Origin: Bradyrhizobium monzae
GTDB lineage: Bacteria; Pseudomonadota; Alphaproteobacteria; Rhizobiales; Xanthobacteraceae
Direction: 5' to 3'
DNA: 64,000 nt
Assembly: GCF_021458635.1 (NCBI RefSeq)
Contig: NZ_JAIRDQ010000002.1
Span: 310,001 to 374,000, forward strand
A model generated the notes under the pieces. It was not told the DNA's origin. It did no database searches and was given only the letters and a program-made list of their open reading frames with translations. Positions 9,684-18,833 of this stretch are shown here, piece by piece; position 1 is the first letter of the stretch; the number at the start of each line of letters is the position of its first letter. A program made the translations under genes and the position numbers.

Positions 9684-10565
9684 TCAGTGCAACCGTCCGG
9701 GCCGGTCGTCATCGTGCGGCGGCTCAGACAGGCTCGCGATTGTCGGCGCCGACGGCGGCGACGAGACCTCGCCGCCCGCGGACGCCGCGGCTTCCGTCGC
9801 GCGGGCCTGATCGCGATAGGATTTGTAGCCGAGCGGCAGGCCGAGCAGATAGAGCACCGTGCCGATCGAGAGCACGTGCCAGGGATAGGCGATCAGGATC
9901 GCGATGAAGACGACCACCGCGACAAAGGCCGGCAGCACGAGCTCAGGCGGCACGCGCATCCGCTTGGTCTTGCCGGAGAACACCGGCAGGCGCGAGACCA
10001 TCAGGAAGGCGATCAGCAGCGTATAGGCCGCCGTCACCGCCGCGGGGGCGCGGCCGAGCTCGAGGAAGGCGACATAGATCGGCAGCAGCACCGTGATGGC
10101 GCCGGCCGGCGCCGGCACGCCGGTGAAGAAATTCGCGGCGAAAGCCGGCTTGTTCGGATCGTCCATGGTGGCGTTGAAGCGCGCCAGCCGGAGACCGCCG
10201 GAGATCGCAAACACCATCGCGGCGATCCAGCCGGCATTGCCGAGCTCGTGCAGCTGCCAGAAGTACAGCATCAAGCCCGGGGCGACGCCGAAATTGACGA
10301 AGTCGGCGAGGCTGTCGAGCTCGGCGCCGAACTTCGACTGGCCCTTGATCATGCGCGCGACGCGGCCGTCGATTCCGTCGAGCGCGGCCGCGAACACGAT
10401 GGCGTAGACGGCGAGCGACATCCGCCCCTCGATCGACAGCCGGATCGAGGTCAGGCCGGCGCAGATCGCCAGCAGCGTGATGACGTTGGGCACCAGCATC
10501 CGCACCGGGATCGGGCGGAACCGCCGGCGGCGAATGTCGGGATCTCTGAAGTCGTAGGGCGTCAT
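9684..10565 (-). CDS. pssA: CDP-diacylglycerol--serine O-phosphatidyltransferase
   Basis: 293-aa integral membrane enzyme making phosphatidylserine from CDP-diacylglycerol and serine. The CDP-alcohol phosphotransferase motif is visible as DGRVARMIKGQSKFGAELD followed by SLAD, with the metal-binding Asp residues. Several hydrophobic helices follow, to about residue 245, then a hydrophilic tail rich in Ala and Ser. Start ATG 10565 (MTPYDFRDPDIRRRR) has GAGG 9 bases upstream; the frame extends further upstream without a better start. It lies 87 bases downstream of psd in the usual psd-pssA order. Confidence 0.93.
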   Translation of the reverse strand: MTPYDFRDPDIRRRRFRPIPVRMLVPNVITLLAICAGLTSIRLSIEGRMSLAVYAIVFAAALDGIDGRVARMIKGQSKFGAELDSLADFVNFGVAPGLMLYFWQLHELGNAGWIAAMVFAISGGLRLARFNATMDDPNKPAFAANFFTGVPAPAGAITVLLPIYVAFLELGRAPAAVTAAYTLLIAFLMVSRLPVFSGKTKRMRVPPELVLPAFVAVVVFIAILIAYPWHVLSIGTVLYLLGLPLGYKSYRDQARATEAAASAGGEVSSPPSAPTIASLSEPPHDDDRPGRLH

Positions 10566-10652
10566 TGGCGCATCCTCACCTGAAGGCGAGATATAGCAAG
10601 CCGTGTTCCCCTCCGCCATTGCGGCGGAGGACCCCCGACAGCGGCCTGATGG

Positions 10653-11351
10653 TTAATTGGCGCGATAGGCGCGGTTCGGGTCGTCTCCGGTGAGATCGGC
10701 CAAAATGGTCTCGCCGGCGATCGCGGTCTGCCCTTCCGAGACCAACGCCTTGGTGCCGACCGGCAGGTAGACGTCGAGCCGCGAGCCGAACCGTATCAGG
10801 CCGAACCGCTCGCCGGCGCCGACCGCCTGGCCTTCCTTGACGAAGCAGACGATGCGTTTTGCGACGAGGCCTGCGATCTGGATCACGCCGATGCGGCCCT
10901 GCGGTGTCGAGATGACAAGCGAATTGCGCTCATTGTCCTCGCTCGCCTTGTCGAGCTCGGCATTGATGAACAGGCCGGGCCGATAGGCGATGCGATCCAC
11001 CCTGCCCGCTGCGGGAGCGCGGTTCACATGGCAGTTGAACACGCTCATGAACACGGAGATGCGCGGCAGCGGCCGGTCGCCGAGCCCGAGCTCGGCCGGC
11101 GGCAGCGCCATGGTGATCATCGAGACGCGGCCATCGGCCGGCGACACCACGAGCCCGTCGCGCACCGGCGTTACCCGCACGGGGTCGCGGAAGAACAGCG
11201 CGCACCATACGGTGATAATGGTGCCGATCCACCCGAGCGGCGACCACAGCCAGAACAGGACGAGGCTGGCCAGCGCAAAGCCGCCGATGAAGGGATAGCC
11301 CTCCTTGTGGATCGGCGGGATCTGACGCTGGATCGAATCGAGGATGGACAT
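10653..11351 (-). CDS. psd: Phosphatidylserine decarboxylase proenzyme
   Basis: 232-aa short-type (archaeal/alphaproteobacterial PSD-A) phosphatidylserine decarboxylase. It has an N-terminal hydrophobic region at residues 20-45. The C-terminal motif [11 protein letters not shown] contains the Gly-Ser self-cleavage site that produces the pyruvoyl group on the alpha chain. The enzyme converts phosphatidylserine to phosphatidylethanolamine at the inner membrane. It is the first gene of psd-pssA; the product of the second gene feeds the first enzyme. The upstream ABC exporter gene ends 84 bases before it on the same strand. Confidence 0.94.
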   Translation of the reverse strand: MSILDSIQRQIPPIHKEGYPFIGGFALASLVLFWLWSPLGWIGTIITVWCALFFRDPVRVTPVRDGLVVSPADGRVSMITMALPPAELGLGDRPLPRISVFMSVFNCHVNRAPAAGRVDRIAYRPGLFINAELDKASEDNERNSLVISTPQGRIGVIQIAGLVAKRIVCFVKEGQAVGAGERFGLIRFGSRLDVYLPVGTKALVSEGQTAIAGETILADLTGDDPNRAYRAN

Positions 11352-11435
11352 CGCTATCTGCCGCTCAGGAGTTGCTGGCGCGGGTCGTCTCGCGCGGTGG
11401 GGTTGTTTAGGCCAGAGTTGGCACCGGAGACAAGC

Positions 11436-13391
11436 TCACTCCGCGGCCGCCTGCGCCGTGAGGACGTCCTCGACCGGGGGCGGCTCCCGGTTGGGCGCCT
11501 CGCGACTGTCGGCCATCCGGGCCAGTTTCTCGCGCGCAGCCTCGGCCTCGCGCTGCCTGTTCCACATGCTGGCGTAGAGACCGCCCTGCGCGAGCAGGCT
11601 GGCATGGGTGCCCCGCTCGGCGATGCGGCCCTGGTCCAGCACGATGATCTCGTCCGCGCCGACGATGGTCGAGAGCCGGTGGGCGATCACGAGCGAGGTG
11701 CGGTTTTTCGCCACGCGCTCGAGCGCGCCCTGAATCTCGTGCTCGGTGTGGGTGTCGAGCGCCGAGGTGGCCTCGTCCAGCACCAGGATCGGCGGCGCCT
11801 TCAGCACCGTGCGCGCGATCGCGACACGCTGCTTCTCGCCACCCGACAGTTTCAGGCCGCGCTCGCCGACCTGGGTCTCGTAGCCCATCGGCGCCATGCG
11901 GATGAAATGGTCGATCTGCGCCAGCCGCGCCGCCTCCTCGACTTCGGCATCGTTGGCGTCCCAGCGGCCGTAGCGGATGTTGTAACGGATGGTGTCGTTG
12001 AACAGCACGGTGTCCTGCGGCACCATGCCGATGGAGGCGCGCAAGCTCGCCTGCGTAACCTCGCGGATGTCCTGGCCGTCGATCAAAATCTTTCCGCCGG
12101 AAATGTCATAGAGGCGGAACAGCAGGCGCGAGATGGTCGACTTGCCGGCGCCGGAGGGGCCGACGATCGCCACCGTCTTGCCGGCCGGCACCTCGAAGCT
12201 GATGCCTTTCAGGATCGGCCGCGTGGGCTCGTAGGCAAAGCGCACGTCCTCGAAGCGCACGGCACCGGCCGAGACGACCAGCGGCTGCGCGCCGGGCTCA
12301 TCCTTGATCTCGGCCTCGCGCCCGATCACGTTGAACATCTTCTCGATGTCGATGATCGCCTGCTTGATCTCGCGGTAGACCATGCCCATGAAGTTCAGCG
12401 GCTGGTAGAGCTGGATCATCATGGCGTTGACCAGCACGAAATCGCCGACCGTGTTGGTGCCGTTGCGCACGCCGATCGCGCACATCAGCATGGTCGCGGT
12501 CAGGCCCAGCGTGAAGATCACGGCCTGCCCGGTGTTGAGCACCGCGAGCGAAGTGTAGGTGTGGATGCTCGCGTCCTCGTAGCGCGCGACGGACTTGTCA
12601 TAGCGCTGCGCTTCGCGCGCCTCGGCGCTGAAATATTTGACGGTCTCGTAGTTGAGCAGCGAGTCGATCGCCTTGGTGTTCGCCTCGGTGTCGGAATCGT
12701 TCATCTTGCGGCGGATACCGATCCGCCATTCGGTCGCGATGTAGGTGTAGTACATGTAGACCGCGACCGTGATCAGCGTCGCGGCCACGTAGCGCCAGTC
12801 GAACTGCCAGAGCAGCACCGCCATCAAGAGCGTGACCTCGACGATGGTCGGGATCAGCTGCAGGATCACCATGCGCACGATGACTTCGATGCCCTCGCGG
12901 CCACGCTCGAGCACGCGCGTCAAGCCGCCGGTCTTGCGCTCGAGATGAAAACGCAGCGACAGCTCGTGCATGTGGACGAAGGTGATGGTGGCGAGCTTGC
13001 GCACCGCGTGCATGGCGACGCGGGCAAAGATGCCGTCGCGCCATTGCGTCAGCACCGCCATCACGATGCGCATGACGCCGTAGCTCGCGGTCAGGAGCAA
13101 CGGCGATGCGATCACCCAGAGGTGCCAGTTGCCGGCCTGCACCGGTGCCGTGTCGGCGCCGGTGAGCGCGTCGGTTGCCCATTTGAAACTGAACGGTACC
13201 GTCAGCGTGATCAGCTTGGCGGCGAGCAGCAGCACCATCGACCAGACCACCCGCATCTTCAGGTCGAAGCGGTCGCCAGGCCAGATGTAGGGCCAAAGAT
13301 GCGCCAGCGTACCCATCAGGGTGGCCCGCTCGAGCGGGCCGCGGGCAGGCTCTGGCACGTCGGGGACGTCTGGCAAATGAGGTGGGCTCAT
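11436..13391 (-). CDS. Atm1-like ABC exporter, fused permease and ATPase
   Basis: 651 aa. Residues about 40-340 form the six-helix ABC type-1 exporter membrane domain. The C-terminal nucleotide-binding domain has Walker A GPSGAGKST, Q-loop MVPQDTVLFNDTIRYNI, signature LSGGEKQR and Walker B ILVLDEATSALD. The FNDTIRYNIRYGR stretch and overall layout match the Atm1/HMT1 group, which exports glutathione-linked sulfur or metal compounds and is common in alphaproteobacteria. ATG 13391 is taken as start (a TTG precedes it). It is divergent from the LOG-family gene across about 190 bases. Confidence 0.9.
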   Translation of the reverse strand: MSPPHLPDVPDVPEPARGPLERATLMGTLAHLWPYIWPGDRFDLKMRVVWSMVLLLAAKLITLTVPFSFKWATDALTGADTAPVQAGNWHLWVIASPLLLTASYGVMRIVMAVLTQWRDGIFARVAMHAVRKLATITFVHMHELSLRFHLERKTGGLTRVLERGREGIEVIVRMVILQLIPTIVEVTLLMAVLLWQFDWRYVAATLITVAVYMYYTYIATEWRIGIRRKMNDSDTEANTKAIDSLLNYETVKYFSAEAREAQRYDKSVARYEDASIHTYTSLAVLNTGQAVIFTLGLTATMLMCAIGVRNGTNTVGDFVLVNAMMIQLYQPLNFMGMVYREIKQAIIDIEKMFNVIGREAEIKDEPGAQPLVVSAGAVRFEDVRFAYEPTRPILKGISFEVPAGKTVAIVGPSGAGKSTISRLLFRLYDISGGKILIDGQDIREVTQASLRASIGMVPQDTVLFNDTIRYNIRYGRWDANDAEVEEAARLAQIDHFIRMAPMGYETQVGERGLKLSGGEKQRVAIARTVLKAPPILVLDEATSALDTHTEHEIQGALERVAKNRTSLVIAHRLSTIVGADEIIVLDQGRIAERGTHASLLAQGGLYASMWNRQREAEAAREKLARMADSREAPNREPPPVEDVLTAQAAAE

Positions 13392-13582
13392 CAAGAAACC
13401 TGGAGGCCCGCCGGATGCGGGCGTGTTGCGATTAACTGTTTTCGCTCGTCATATAGAAGCTTCCGGAGGCCAGCGCACCCCGCCAGATGGCGAATCCTCG
13501 ATTGTTTGTCGCCATTTGCCGGTAGATTTCCGGGTGGTCCGAATCACCGATTGGGCTTGACGCGTATTCGCTGCAATGCATC

Positions 13583-14200
13583 ATGGCGCCAATGAGCACC
13601 ATCAAAACTGTCTGCGTCTATTGCGGCTCCGGCCCCGGAACCAATCCCAGCTTCGTCGAAGCCGCCAAGGCCTTGGGCAAGGCCCTCGCTGAAAGCAACA
13701 TCCGACTGGTCTATGGCGGCGGTTCGCTCGGCCTGATGGGCGCGGTCGCGACCTCCGTGCTCGATCACGGCGGCAGCGTCACCGGCATCATCCCCGACTT
13801 CCTGCGAATGCGCGAGAATGCGCTGACGCGCGTGCAAGAGATGATCGTCACTCCCGACATGCACGAGCGCAAGCGGCTGATGTTCGAACACTCCGACGCC
13901 TTCGTCGCCCTGCCAGGCGGCCTCGGCACGCTGGAGGAACTGGTCGAGCAGCTGACCTGGAAGCAGCTTGGCCGCCACGCCAAGCCCCTGCTGCTCGCCA
14001 ATATCGATAATTTCTGGGAGCCGCTGTTCTCGCTGATCTCGCACATGCGGCAGACGGAGTTCATCCGCCCCGGCCTTTCGGTCGACATTCTCATGGCCGA
14101 TCGCGTTGAGGAGATATTGCCGAAGCTCAAGGCGGCCGCGGCAGGGGTCGCCGAGGCGGACAAGGATCTTGCGCCGGACGTGGCGCGCTGGCTCTCCTGA
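13583..14200 (+). CDS. LOG family protein (cytokinin riboside 5'-monophosphate phosphoribohydrolase-like)
   Basis: 205-aa protein with the two family motifs: YGGGSLGLMG near residue 45 and PGGLGTLEELVEQLTW near residue 115 (PGGxGTxxE, catalytic and nucleotide-binding). These proteins were long misnamed lysine decarboxylases; the family hydrolyses the N-glycosidic bond of nucleoside 5'-monophosphates, including cytokinin nucleotides. In a plant-associated bacterium a cytokinin role is possible, but many bacterial members act in general nucleotide turnover. ATG 13583 or 13592 could be the start. Confidence 0.88.
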   Translation: MAPMSTIKTVCVYCGSGPGTNPSFVEAAKALGKALAESNIRLVYGGGSLGLMGAVATSVLDHGGSVTGIIPDFLRMRENALTRVQEMIVTPDMHERKRLMFEHSDAFVALPGGLGTLEELVEQLTWKQLGRHAKPLLLANIDNFWEPLFSLISHMRQTEFIRPGLSVDILMADRVEEILPKLKAAAAGVAEADKDLAPDVARWLS

Positions 14201-14204
14201 CGCC

Positions 14205-14582
14205 CTACGCAGGCGGAAACGTCACCGCCTCGATCCGGTTGCCGTCGGGATCGACGACGAAAGCGGCGTAGTAGCGCACGCGGTCGTGCGGGCGGATACC
14301 CGGCGCGCCGTCGGACGCGCCGCCGCTCGCAAGTGCCGCAGCATGGAATGCGTCGACCTCACCTGTCGTCTTTGCGCGCAGGCAGACGTGCACGCCGCTC
14401 TCCGGTGTCACGGGCGGCATGGCCTCACGCAGATTGATCCAGAATTCGGGATAGGCCTTGCCGAAGCCGACCGTGCGCGGCCGCGTGACGAGGCGCGCGA
14501 GGCCGAGGGTGGCGAGCGTGGCCTCGTAAAATCTTGCGGAGCGATCGAGATTGCTGACGCCGACGGAGATGTGGTCGATCAT
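14205..14582 (-). CDS. VOC family (glyoxalase/bleomycin resistance-like) protein
   Basis: 125-aa protein starting MIDHISVGVSNLDRSARFY, the typical first beta-alpha unit of a vicinal oxygen chelate domain. His at residue 4 and a later ESGVHVCLRA supply possible metal ligands, and the C-terminal YAAFVVDPDGNRIEAV is the family ending. Members include dioxygenases, glyoxalases and resistance proteins; the substrate is unknown. It converges with the LOG-family gene, whose stop is 4 bases away. A palindromic repeat lies just upstream of the start. Confidence 0.85.
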   Translation of the reverse strand: MIDHISVGVSNLDRSARFYEATLATLGLARLVTRPRTVGFGKAYPEFWINLREAMPPVTPESGVHVCLRAKTTGEVDAFHAAALASGGASDGAPGIRPHDRVRYYAAFVVDPDGNRIEAVTFPPA

Positions 14583-14602
14583 TGGTCGCGCTCCCCTCTC
14601 TC

Positions 14603-14688
14603 CGTCATTGCGAGGAGCGAAGCGACGAAGCAATCCAGACTGTTGCCGCGGAAAGACTCTGGATTGCTTCGCGTCGCTCGCAATGACG
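14603..14688. repeat. Bradyrhizobium-type palindromic repeat (REP-like)
   Basis: Two long arms face each other: the left begins CGTCATTGCGAGGAGCGAAG and ends GAAGCAATCCAG at 14638; the right begins CTGGATTGCTTCGCGTCG at 14659 and ends CGCTCGCAATGACG at 14688. The right arm lacks a few bases relative to the left. The loop is about 20 bases. From memory this element occurs in many copies in Bradyrhizobium and Rhodopseudomonas genomes. It lies between the VOC gene and cimA and is expected to form a strong RNA hairpin if transcribed. Confidence 0.8.
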
Positions 14689-14712
14689 GCGTTTGTGGCG
14701 CCCCATCCTGCC

Positions 14713-16311
14713 CTACGCCGGCGCGCCCGACTTCACAAGCTTGTAGATCACCGAATCCATCAATGCCTGGAACGAGGCGTCGATGATGTTCGGAGACACG
14801 CCGACCGTGGTCCAGCGATCGCCGTTCTCGTCCTCGCTCTCGATCAGGACGCGCGTGACCGCGCCGGTGCCGCCGTTGAGGATACGGACGCGGTAGTCGA
14901 TCAGCGTCAGGCCCTCGATGTACTTCTGATACTTGCCGAGGTCCTTGCGCAGCGCGACGTCGAGCGCGTTGACGGGACCGTTACCCTCGGCGGCCGAGAT
15001 CAGATGCTCGCCGGCGACGTCGACCTTCACCACGGCCAACGCAACGGTGACCCGCTCACCAAGGGCGTTGTAGCGCTGCTCGACATTGACGTCGAACTGC
15101 TCGACCTCGAAATAATGCGGCACCTTGCCGAGCGTGCGGCGCGCCAGCAGGTCGAACGAGGCGTTGGCGGATTCGTAGGCATAACCGGCCGCCTCGCGCT
15201 CCTTCAGTTCCTCGACCAGCCGCGTCAGCTTCGGATCGCTTTTCTCATAGGCGATGCCGGCACGATCGAGCTCGGCCATGACGTTGGAGCGGCCGGCCTG
15301 GTCGGACACCAGCACCTTGCGGTGATTGCCGACGGTCTCCGGCAGTACGTGCTCGTAGGTCTGCGGATCCTTCATCACGGCGGAGGCATGAATGCCGGTC
15401 TTGGTGACGAAGGCGCTCTCGCCGACGTAAGCCGCATGCCGGTTCGGCACGCGGTTGAGCATGTCGTCGAGCGTGCGCGAGACTTTGACGAGGGTTGCGA
15501 GCTTCTCCGGCGTGACGCTGATATCGAAGGCGTCCGCAAACTCCTTCTTCAATTTCAACGTTGGAATCAGCGAGCAGAGATTGGCGTTGCCGCAGCGCTC
15601 GCCAAGGCCATTCAGCGTGCCCTGGATCTGCCGCGCGCCGGCGCGCACTGCGGCGAGCGAATTCGCCACCGCCTGCTCGGTGTCGTTATGGGCGTGGATG
15701 CCGACGTGGTCGCCGGGAATGTGTTTTGTCACCTCGGTGACGATGGCCTCGACCTCGTGCGGCATGGTGCCGCCATTGGTGTCACACAACACCACCCAGC
15801 GTGCGCCGGCCTCGTAGGCAGCTTGGGCGCAGGCGAGCGCAAAACTCGAATCTTCCTTGTAGCCATCGAAGAAATGCTCGCAATCGAGCATGACCTCGCG
15901 GCCAGCGGCCTTTGCGGCTGCGACACTGTCGCGGATCGAGGCGAGGTTTTCTTCCTTGGTCGTCTCCAGTGCGACGCGCACCTGATACGCGGAGGACTTT
16001 GCCACGAAGCAGATCGCATCCGCCTTCGCCTCCAGCAGCCCGGCGACGCCGGGATCGTTGGAGACCGAGCGCCCTGCCCGCCGCGTCATGCCGAAGGCGG
16101 TGAAGCGCGCATGGTTGAGCTTCGGCTTGCTGCCGAAAAATTCGGTGTCGAGCGGATTGGCGCCGGGATAGCCGCCCTCGACATAATCGATGCCGAGCTC
16201 GTCGAGCATCGCCGCGATGACCTGCTTGTCGGTCAGCGTGAAGTCGACGCCGTTGGTCTGCGCGCCGTCGCGCAGCGTGGTGTCGAACAGATACAGGCGC
16301 TCCTTGCTCAT
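14713..16311 (-). CDS. cimA: (R)-citramalate synthase
   Basis: 532-aa member of the 2-isopropylmalate/homocitrate synthase family. The N-terminal TIM barrel starts LYLFDTTLRDGAQTNGVDF, with the DTTLRDG catalytic motif; GIHAHNDTEQAVANSL supplies metal-binding His residues; and GLGERCGNANL is a conserved barrel strand. The C-terminal part (from about residue 400) is the LeuA-type regulatory domain. Length and motifs match the CimA type that condenses acetyl-CoA and pyruvate into citramalate for isoleucine synthesis by the threonine-independent route. ATG 16311 overlaps the GNAT stop by 4 bases (ATGA), so translation is coupled. Confidence 0.9.
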   Translation of the reverse strand: MSKERLYLFDTTLRDGAQTNGVDFTLTDKQVIAAMLDELGIDYVEGGYPGANPLDTEFFGSKPKLNHARFTAFGMTRRAGRSVSNDPGVAGLLEAKADAICFVAKSSAYQVRVALETTKEENLASIRDSVAAAKAAGREVMLDCEHFFDGYKEDSSFALACAQAAYEAGARWVVLCDTNGGTMPHEVEAIVTEVTKHIPGDHVGIHAHNDTEQAVANSLAAVRAGARQIQGTLNGLGERCGNANLCSLIPTLKLKKEFADAFDISVTPEKLATLVKVSRTLDDMLNRVPNRHAAYVGESAFVTKTGIHASAVMKDPQTYEHVLPETVGNHRKVLVSDQAGRSNVMAELDRAGIAYEKSDPKLTRLVEELKEREAAGYAYESANASFDLLARRTLGKVPHYFEVEQFDVNVEQRYNALGERVTVALAVVKVDVAGEHLISAAEGNGPVNALDVALRKDLGKYQKYIEGLTLIDYRVRILNGGTGAVTRVLIESEDENGDRWTTVGVSPNIIDASFQALMDSVIYKLVKSGAPA

Positions 16312-16799
16312 TGCGGTGCTCCGAGCGTCTTCTTCATGGTGGTGTTGGCGAGCCATTCGTCATTGACGGTGACGCTGTTGCGCTGCATGGGGACGTAGCC
16401 GCGCTGGGCGAAAAAGCCCTGTGCGGTGTCACTGGCATCGACCGTCAGCGCCGCAGCGCCACGGCCGCCAGCGAGCTTTTCGAGCGCATCGACCAGCATG
16501 GTCGCGATGCCTTGCCGACCGACGGCCGGATGCACATAGAGCATGCGGATGTGATCGGCGCCGCGCAGCGACGCGAACCCTACCGGCGAGCCGTCGAGCG
16601 TGGCGATCAGCGTCAGGTCGGCCGCCAGCCGCTTGCCGAACTCCTCGTCCTCCGCCGCAGCCATCCAGGCTTCCTGCTGCGCCTCGCTGTAGTCGTCGCC
16701 GGTCAGCTCCTGGATGCTGGCGGCGAAGATCGCGGCCAGCATCGGAACGTCGGCCGGCAGGAACGGCCGCAGTCCGGGCTTGGGATGAGCTTGTGCCAT
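16308..16799 (-). CDS. GNAT family N-acetyltransferase
   Basis: 163-aa acetyltransferase. Acetyl-CoA binding is indicated by IRMLYVHPAVGRQGIATMLV (R/Q-x-x-G-x-G/A motif) near residue 90, with GFASLRG preceding. The C-terminal FFAQRGYVPMQRNSVTV is the usual last beta strand, similar to the YafP/Aac-like subgroup. ATG 16799 is preferred: it lies 5 bases after the stop of the small membrane peptide and begins the recognisable domain. The longer frame to 16877 lies inside that peptide gene. The acetylated substrate is not known. Its stop overlaps the cimA start. Confidence 0.88.
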   Translation of the reverse strand: MAQAHPKPGLRPFLPADVPMLAAIFAASIQELTGDDYSEAQQEAWMAAAEDEEFGKRLAADLTLIATLDGSPVGFASLRGADHIRMLYVHPAVGRQGIATMLVDALEKLAGGRGAAALTVDASDTAQGFFAQRGYVPMQRNSVTVNDEWLANTTMKKTLGAPQ

Positions 16800-16804
16800 C
16801 GTCT

Positions 16805-16918
16805 TCACAACATCCAATCGAGTTTCAGCACGATCGCCACAGCGGCGCCGAGAAGCAAGATTTTCGGCGCGATGCAATAAAGCCAGTGCCGCTGGAACGG
16901 CGTGTCGGGCTGCTTCAC
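16805..16918 (-). CDS. Small single-pass membrane protein, 37 aa
   Basis: A short gene filling the gap between cysS and the GNAT gene. GTG 16918 overlaps the cysS stop by four bases (GTGA) and the stop is at 16805, 5 bases before the GNAT start. The product begins [19 protein letters not shown] and continues with one hydrophobic helix, [18 protein letters not shown]. The tight spacing on both sides and a clean transmembrane segment support a real gene. Function is unknown. A regulatory or membrane-anchoring peptide is possible, but nothing in the sequence proves it. Confidence 0.6.
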   Translation of the reverse strand: MKQPDTPFQRHWLYCIAPKILLLGAAVAIVLKLDWML

Positions 16919-18546
16919 TGAACTATCTCGCTCTTTGGCTCCCCTGTAACAGGATCCTTGAAGTCGCGAAGGGTTATGCCCATTTGCGCAAGCACTCCCC
17001 GAAGCCGGTCAGATTCGGTGAAGTCTTTCCTCGCTCGTGCTTCATTTCGTTGCTCGATAAGTTCGTTGACCTTCGTATCGGTTTCCTGTCGATTGCCGAA
17101 AACTAGTATAACTTTGCCCTTATCGGTGACCTCAACCCGGATATTGCTGCTACTTTCGATCTCAGAGCTGATGACGCTGATGACCTGAGGCGGAGCTGTG
17201 TTCGCATAAGCTGCACGCAGCGCTTGAATGCGGTCAGCATTCTTCGAAACGGCCTCACCGGATCCCGCGCCGATTCCGGTATTTATCTGGTTGAAATACC
17301 CCGGCTTATTTAGATTGCGGAAACCCATCAATCGGCAAGAGGCCGCAAACTCTCGTATCTCCTCCTCTGTACCTCGTTTTGCGCGGCTATAGAGCTCACG
17401 CAAAAACGTTAGTGCGTTTGATGTATCGAGATCGTCAGCAAGTATTTCTGCAATCGCAGTCGGCTCCGGGAGCACCGCGTCGGACCACGTATATCGAGAT
17501 TGCAGCAGATAAGCCCAGTCCTCGAGTTCAGCATTGGCTTGATGCGCCCGCGCGTCGGTCCAATCGCTGGGCGATCGATAGTGAGTCATCAGCATTTGCA
17601 AGCGCAACACATCGCCCGGCCACTTCGCAAGTAGGTCTCGAATAGTCACGAAGTTGCCGTCGGACTTCGACATCTTCTTACCCTCGACCTCTACGAAGCC
17701 GTTGTGCATCCAAAAATTTGCCATTGTGGCAGTGCCATGCGCGCACCGCGACTGGGCTATTTCATTTTCGTGATGCGGAAAGATCAGATCTAAGCCGCCG
17801 CCGTGAATATCGAATACGTTACCAAGATATGCCGCGCTCATAGCCGAGCACTCGATATGCCACCCCGGTCGCCCTCTTCCCCACGGGCTTTCCCATCCAG
17901 GCTCATCCCCCGACGATTGCTTCCACAGCACGAAGTCCAACGGACTTTTCTTGTGTGCATCGACCGCGACGCGTGCGCCCGGCCGCATCTCGTCTAGATT
18001 TTGACCGGATAACGTGCCGTAGTCAGGCATCGATCGGACATCGAATAGAACTTCGCCGACCGCCTCGTATGCGTGCCCCCGCTCGATCAACTGCTTGATC
18101 AAGGTCACCATGTCTGCCTTGCCATCAAGACGAGGCAGGACGAAATCTGTAGCGCGTGGCTCAAAAGTCGGTGGCTCGCAGCCGAGCGCTTTGACGTCTG
18201 TGCGAAATTGCTCTGCGGTCTTCTCGGTGACTTTACGGATCGCCTCATTCAGAGGCATGCCAGGATAGTCTCGTGCAGCACGGTTGTTAATCTTGTCGTC
18301 CACATCTGTGATGTTGCGGACGTAGGTGACTGTTGTCTGGCCCTTGCCTTCATCCCAAACGCCCTTCTTCGCAAAGAAGCGTAGCAACCGAAACAGCATG
18401 TCAAACACGATTACCGGACGGGCGTTGCCTATATGGGCAAAGTCGTAGACGGTTGGCCCGCAAACATACATGCGAACATCCTCCTGCCTCAGCGGCAGGA
18501 AGGTGCGTTTCGTCTTCGTCAGCGTATCGTAAAGACGCAATTCCAT
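16915..18546 (-). CDS. cysS: Cysteine--tRNA ligase
   Basis: 543-aa class I tRNA synthetase. The HIGH motif appears as FAHIGNARP (residues 37-44) and KMSKS at 291-295. Zinc ligands are seen at Cys29, Cys233 in WHIECSA, and the His residues of FPHHEN. It is longer than the usual 460-500 aa: there is an insertion near residues 60-72 (DEGKGQTT) and about 40 extra residues in the C-terminal region around [13 protein letters not shown] and [10 protein letters not shown]. Base composition is lower than the surroundings: blocks at 17101 and 17281 are 43% and 42% G+C. This suggests acquisition or replacement by transfer. First gene of the cysS-37aa-GNAT-cimA run. Confidence 0.95.
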   Translation of the reverse strand: MELRLYDTLTKTKRTFLPLRQEDVRMYVCGPTVYDFAHIGNARPVIVFDMLFRLLRFFAKKGVWDEGKGQTTVTYVRNITDVDDKINNRAARDYPGMPLNEAIRKVTEKTAEQFRTDVKALGCEPPTFEPRATDFVLPRLDGKADMVTLIKQLIERGHAYEAVGEVLFDVRSMPDYGTLSGQNLDEMRPGARVAVDAHKKSPLDFVLWKQSSGDEPGWESPWGRGRPGWHIECSAMSAAYLGNVFDIHGGGLDLIFPHHENEIAQSRCAHGTATMANFWMHNGFVEVEGKKMSKSDGNFVTIRDLLAKWPGDVLRLQMLMTHYRSPSDWTDARAHQANAELEDWAYLLQSRYTWSDAVLPEPTAIAEILADDLDTSNALTFLRELYSRAKRGTEEEIREFAASCRLMGFRNLNKPGYFNQINTGIGAGSGEAVSKNADRIQALRAAYANTAPPQVISVISSEIESSSNIRVEVTDKGKVILVFGNRQETDTKVNELIEQRNEARARKDFTESDRLRGVLAQMGITLRDFKDPVTGEPKSEIVQ

Positions 18547-18833
18547 ATGGACACCCGTCGGCTGTTGGCCGGGCGTCCAGTGCTCTCAATGTGGTTGAGA
18601 AAAGACGGCTCCAGCCAGCGAATCGCTAGCTCGTAATCTCGCGGCAGATAATGCAGATGGCGAGGAGACCGTTCATGCGGCGACATATGGGCCACGAAGG
18701 CGCCTTTCGTCAAGAGAGCCGCGAAAATGCCGTCTTGTTTCCGCAATGCGCGGCCGCCCCGCCTTGATGGTTCGTCATCCTTAACCTTTTGACTTTAATT
18801 TGGAACCCGGCGGTCCCAAGCCCCGGTGCATCC

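Noticed and set aside
11028..13595. Plus-strand frame of 855 codons opposite psd and the ABC exporter
   Set aside because: Spans two real genes in antisense, with repetitive Arg/His/Asp/Gly content and no family features.
18519..18746. Minus-strand 75-codon frame upstream of cysS (TTG start)
   Set aside because: It overlaps the cysS start by 28 bases, starts at TTG without a ribosome site and shows no family. It could be a remnant carried with the low-G+C cysS, but it cannot be supported as a gene.
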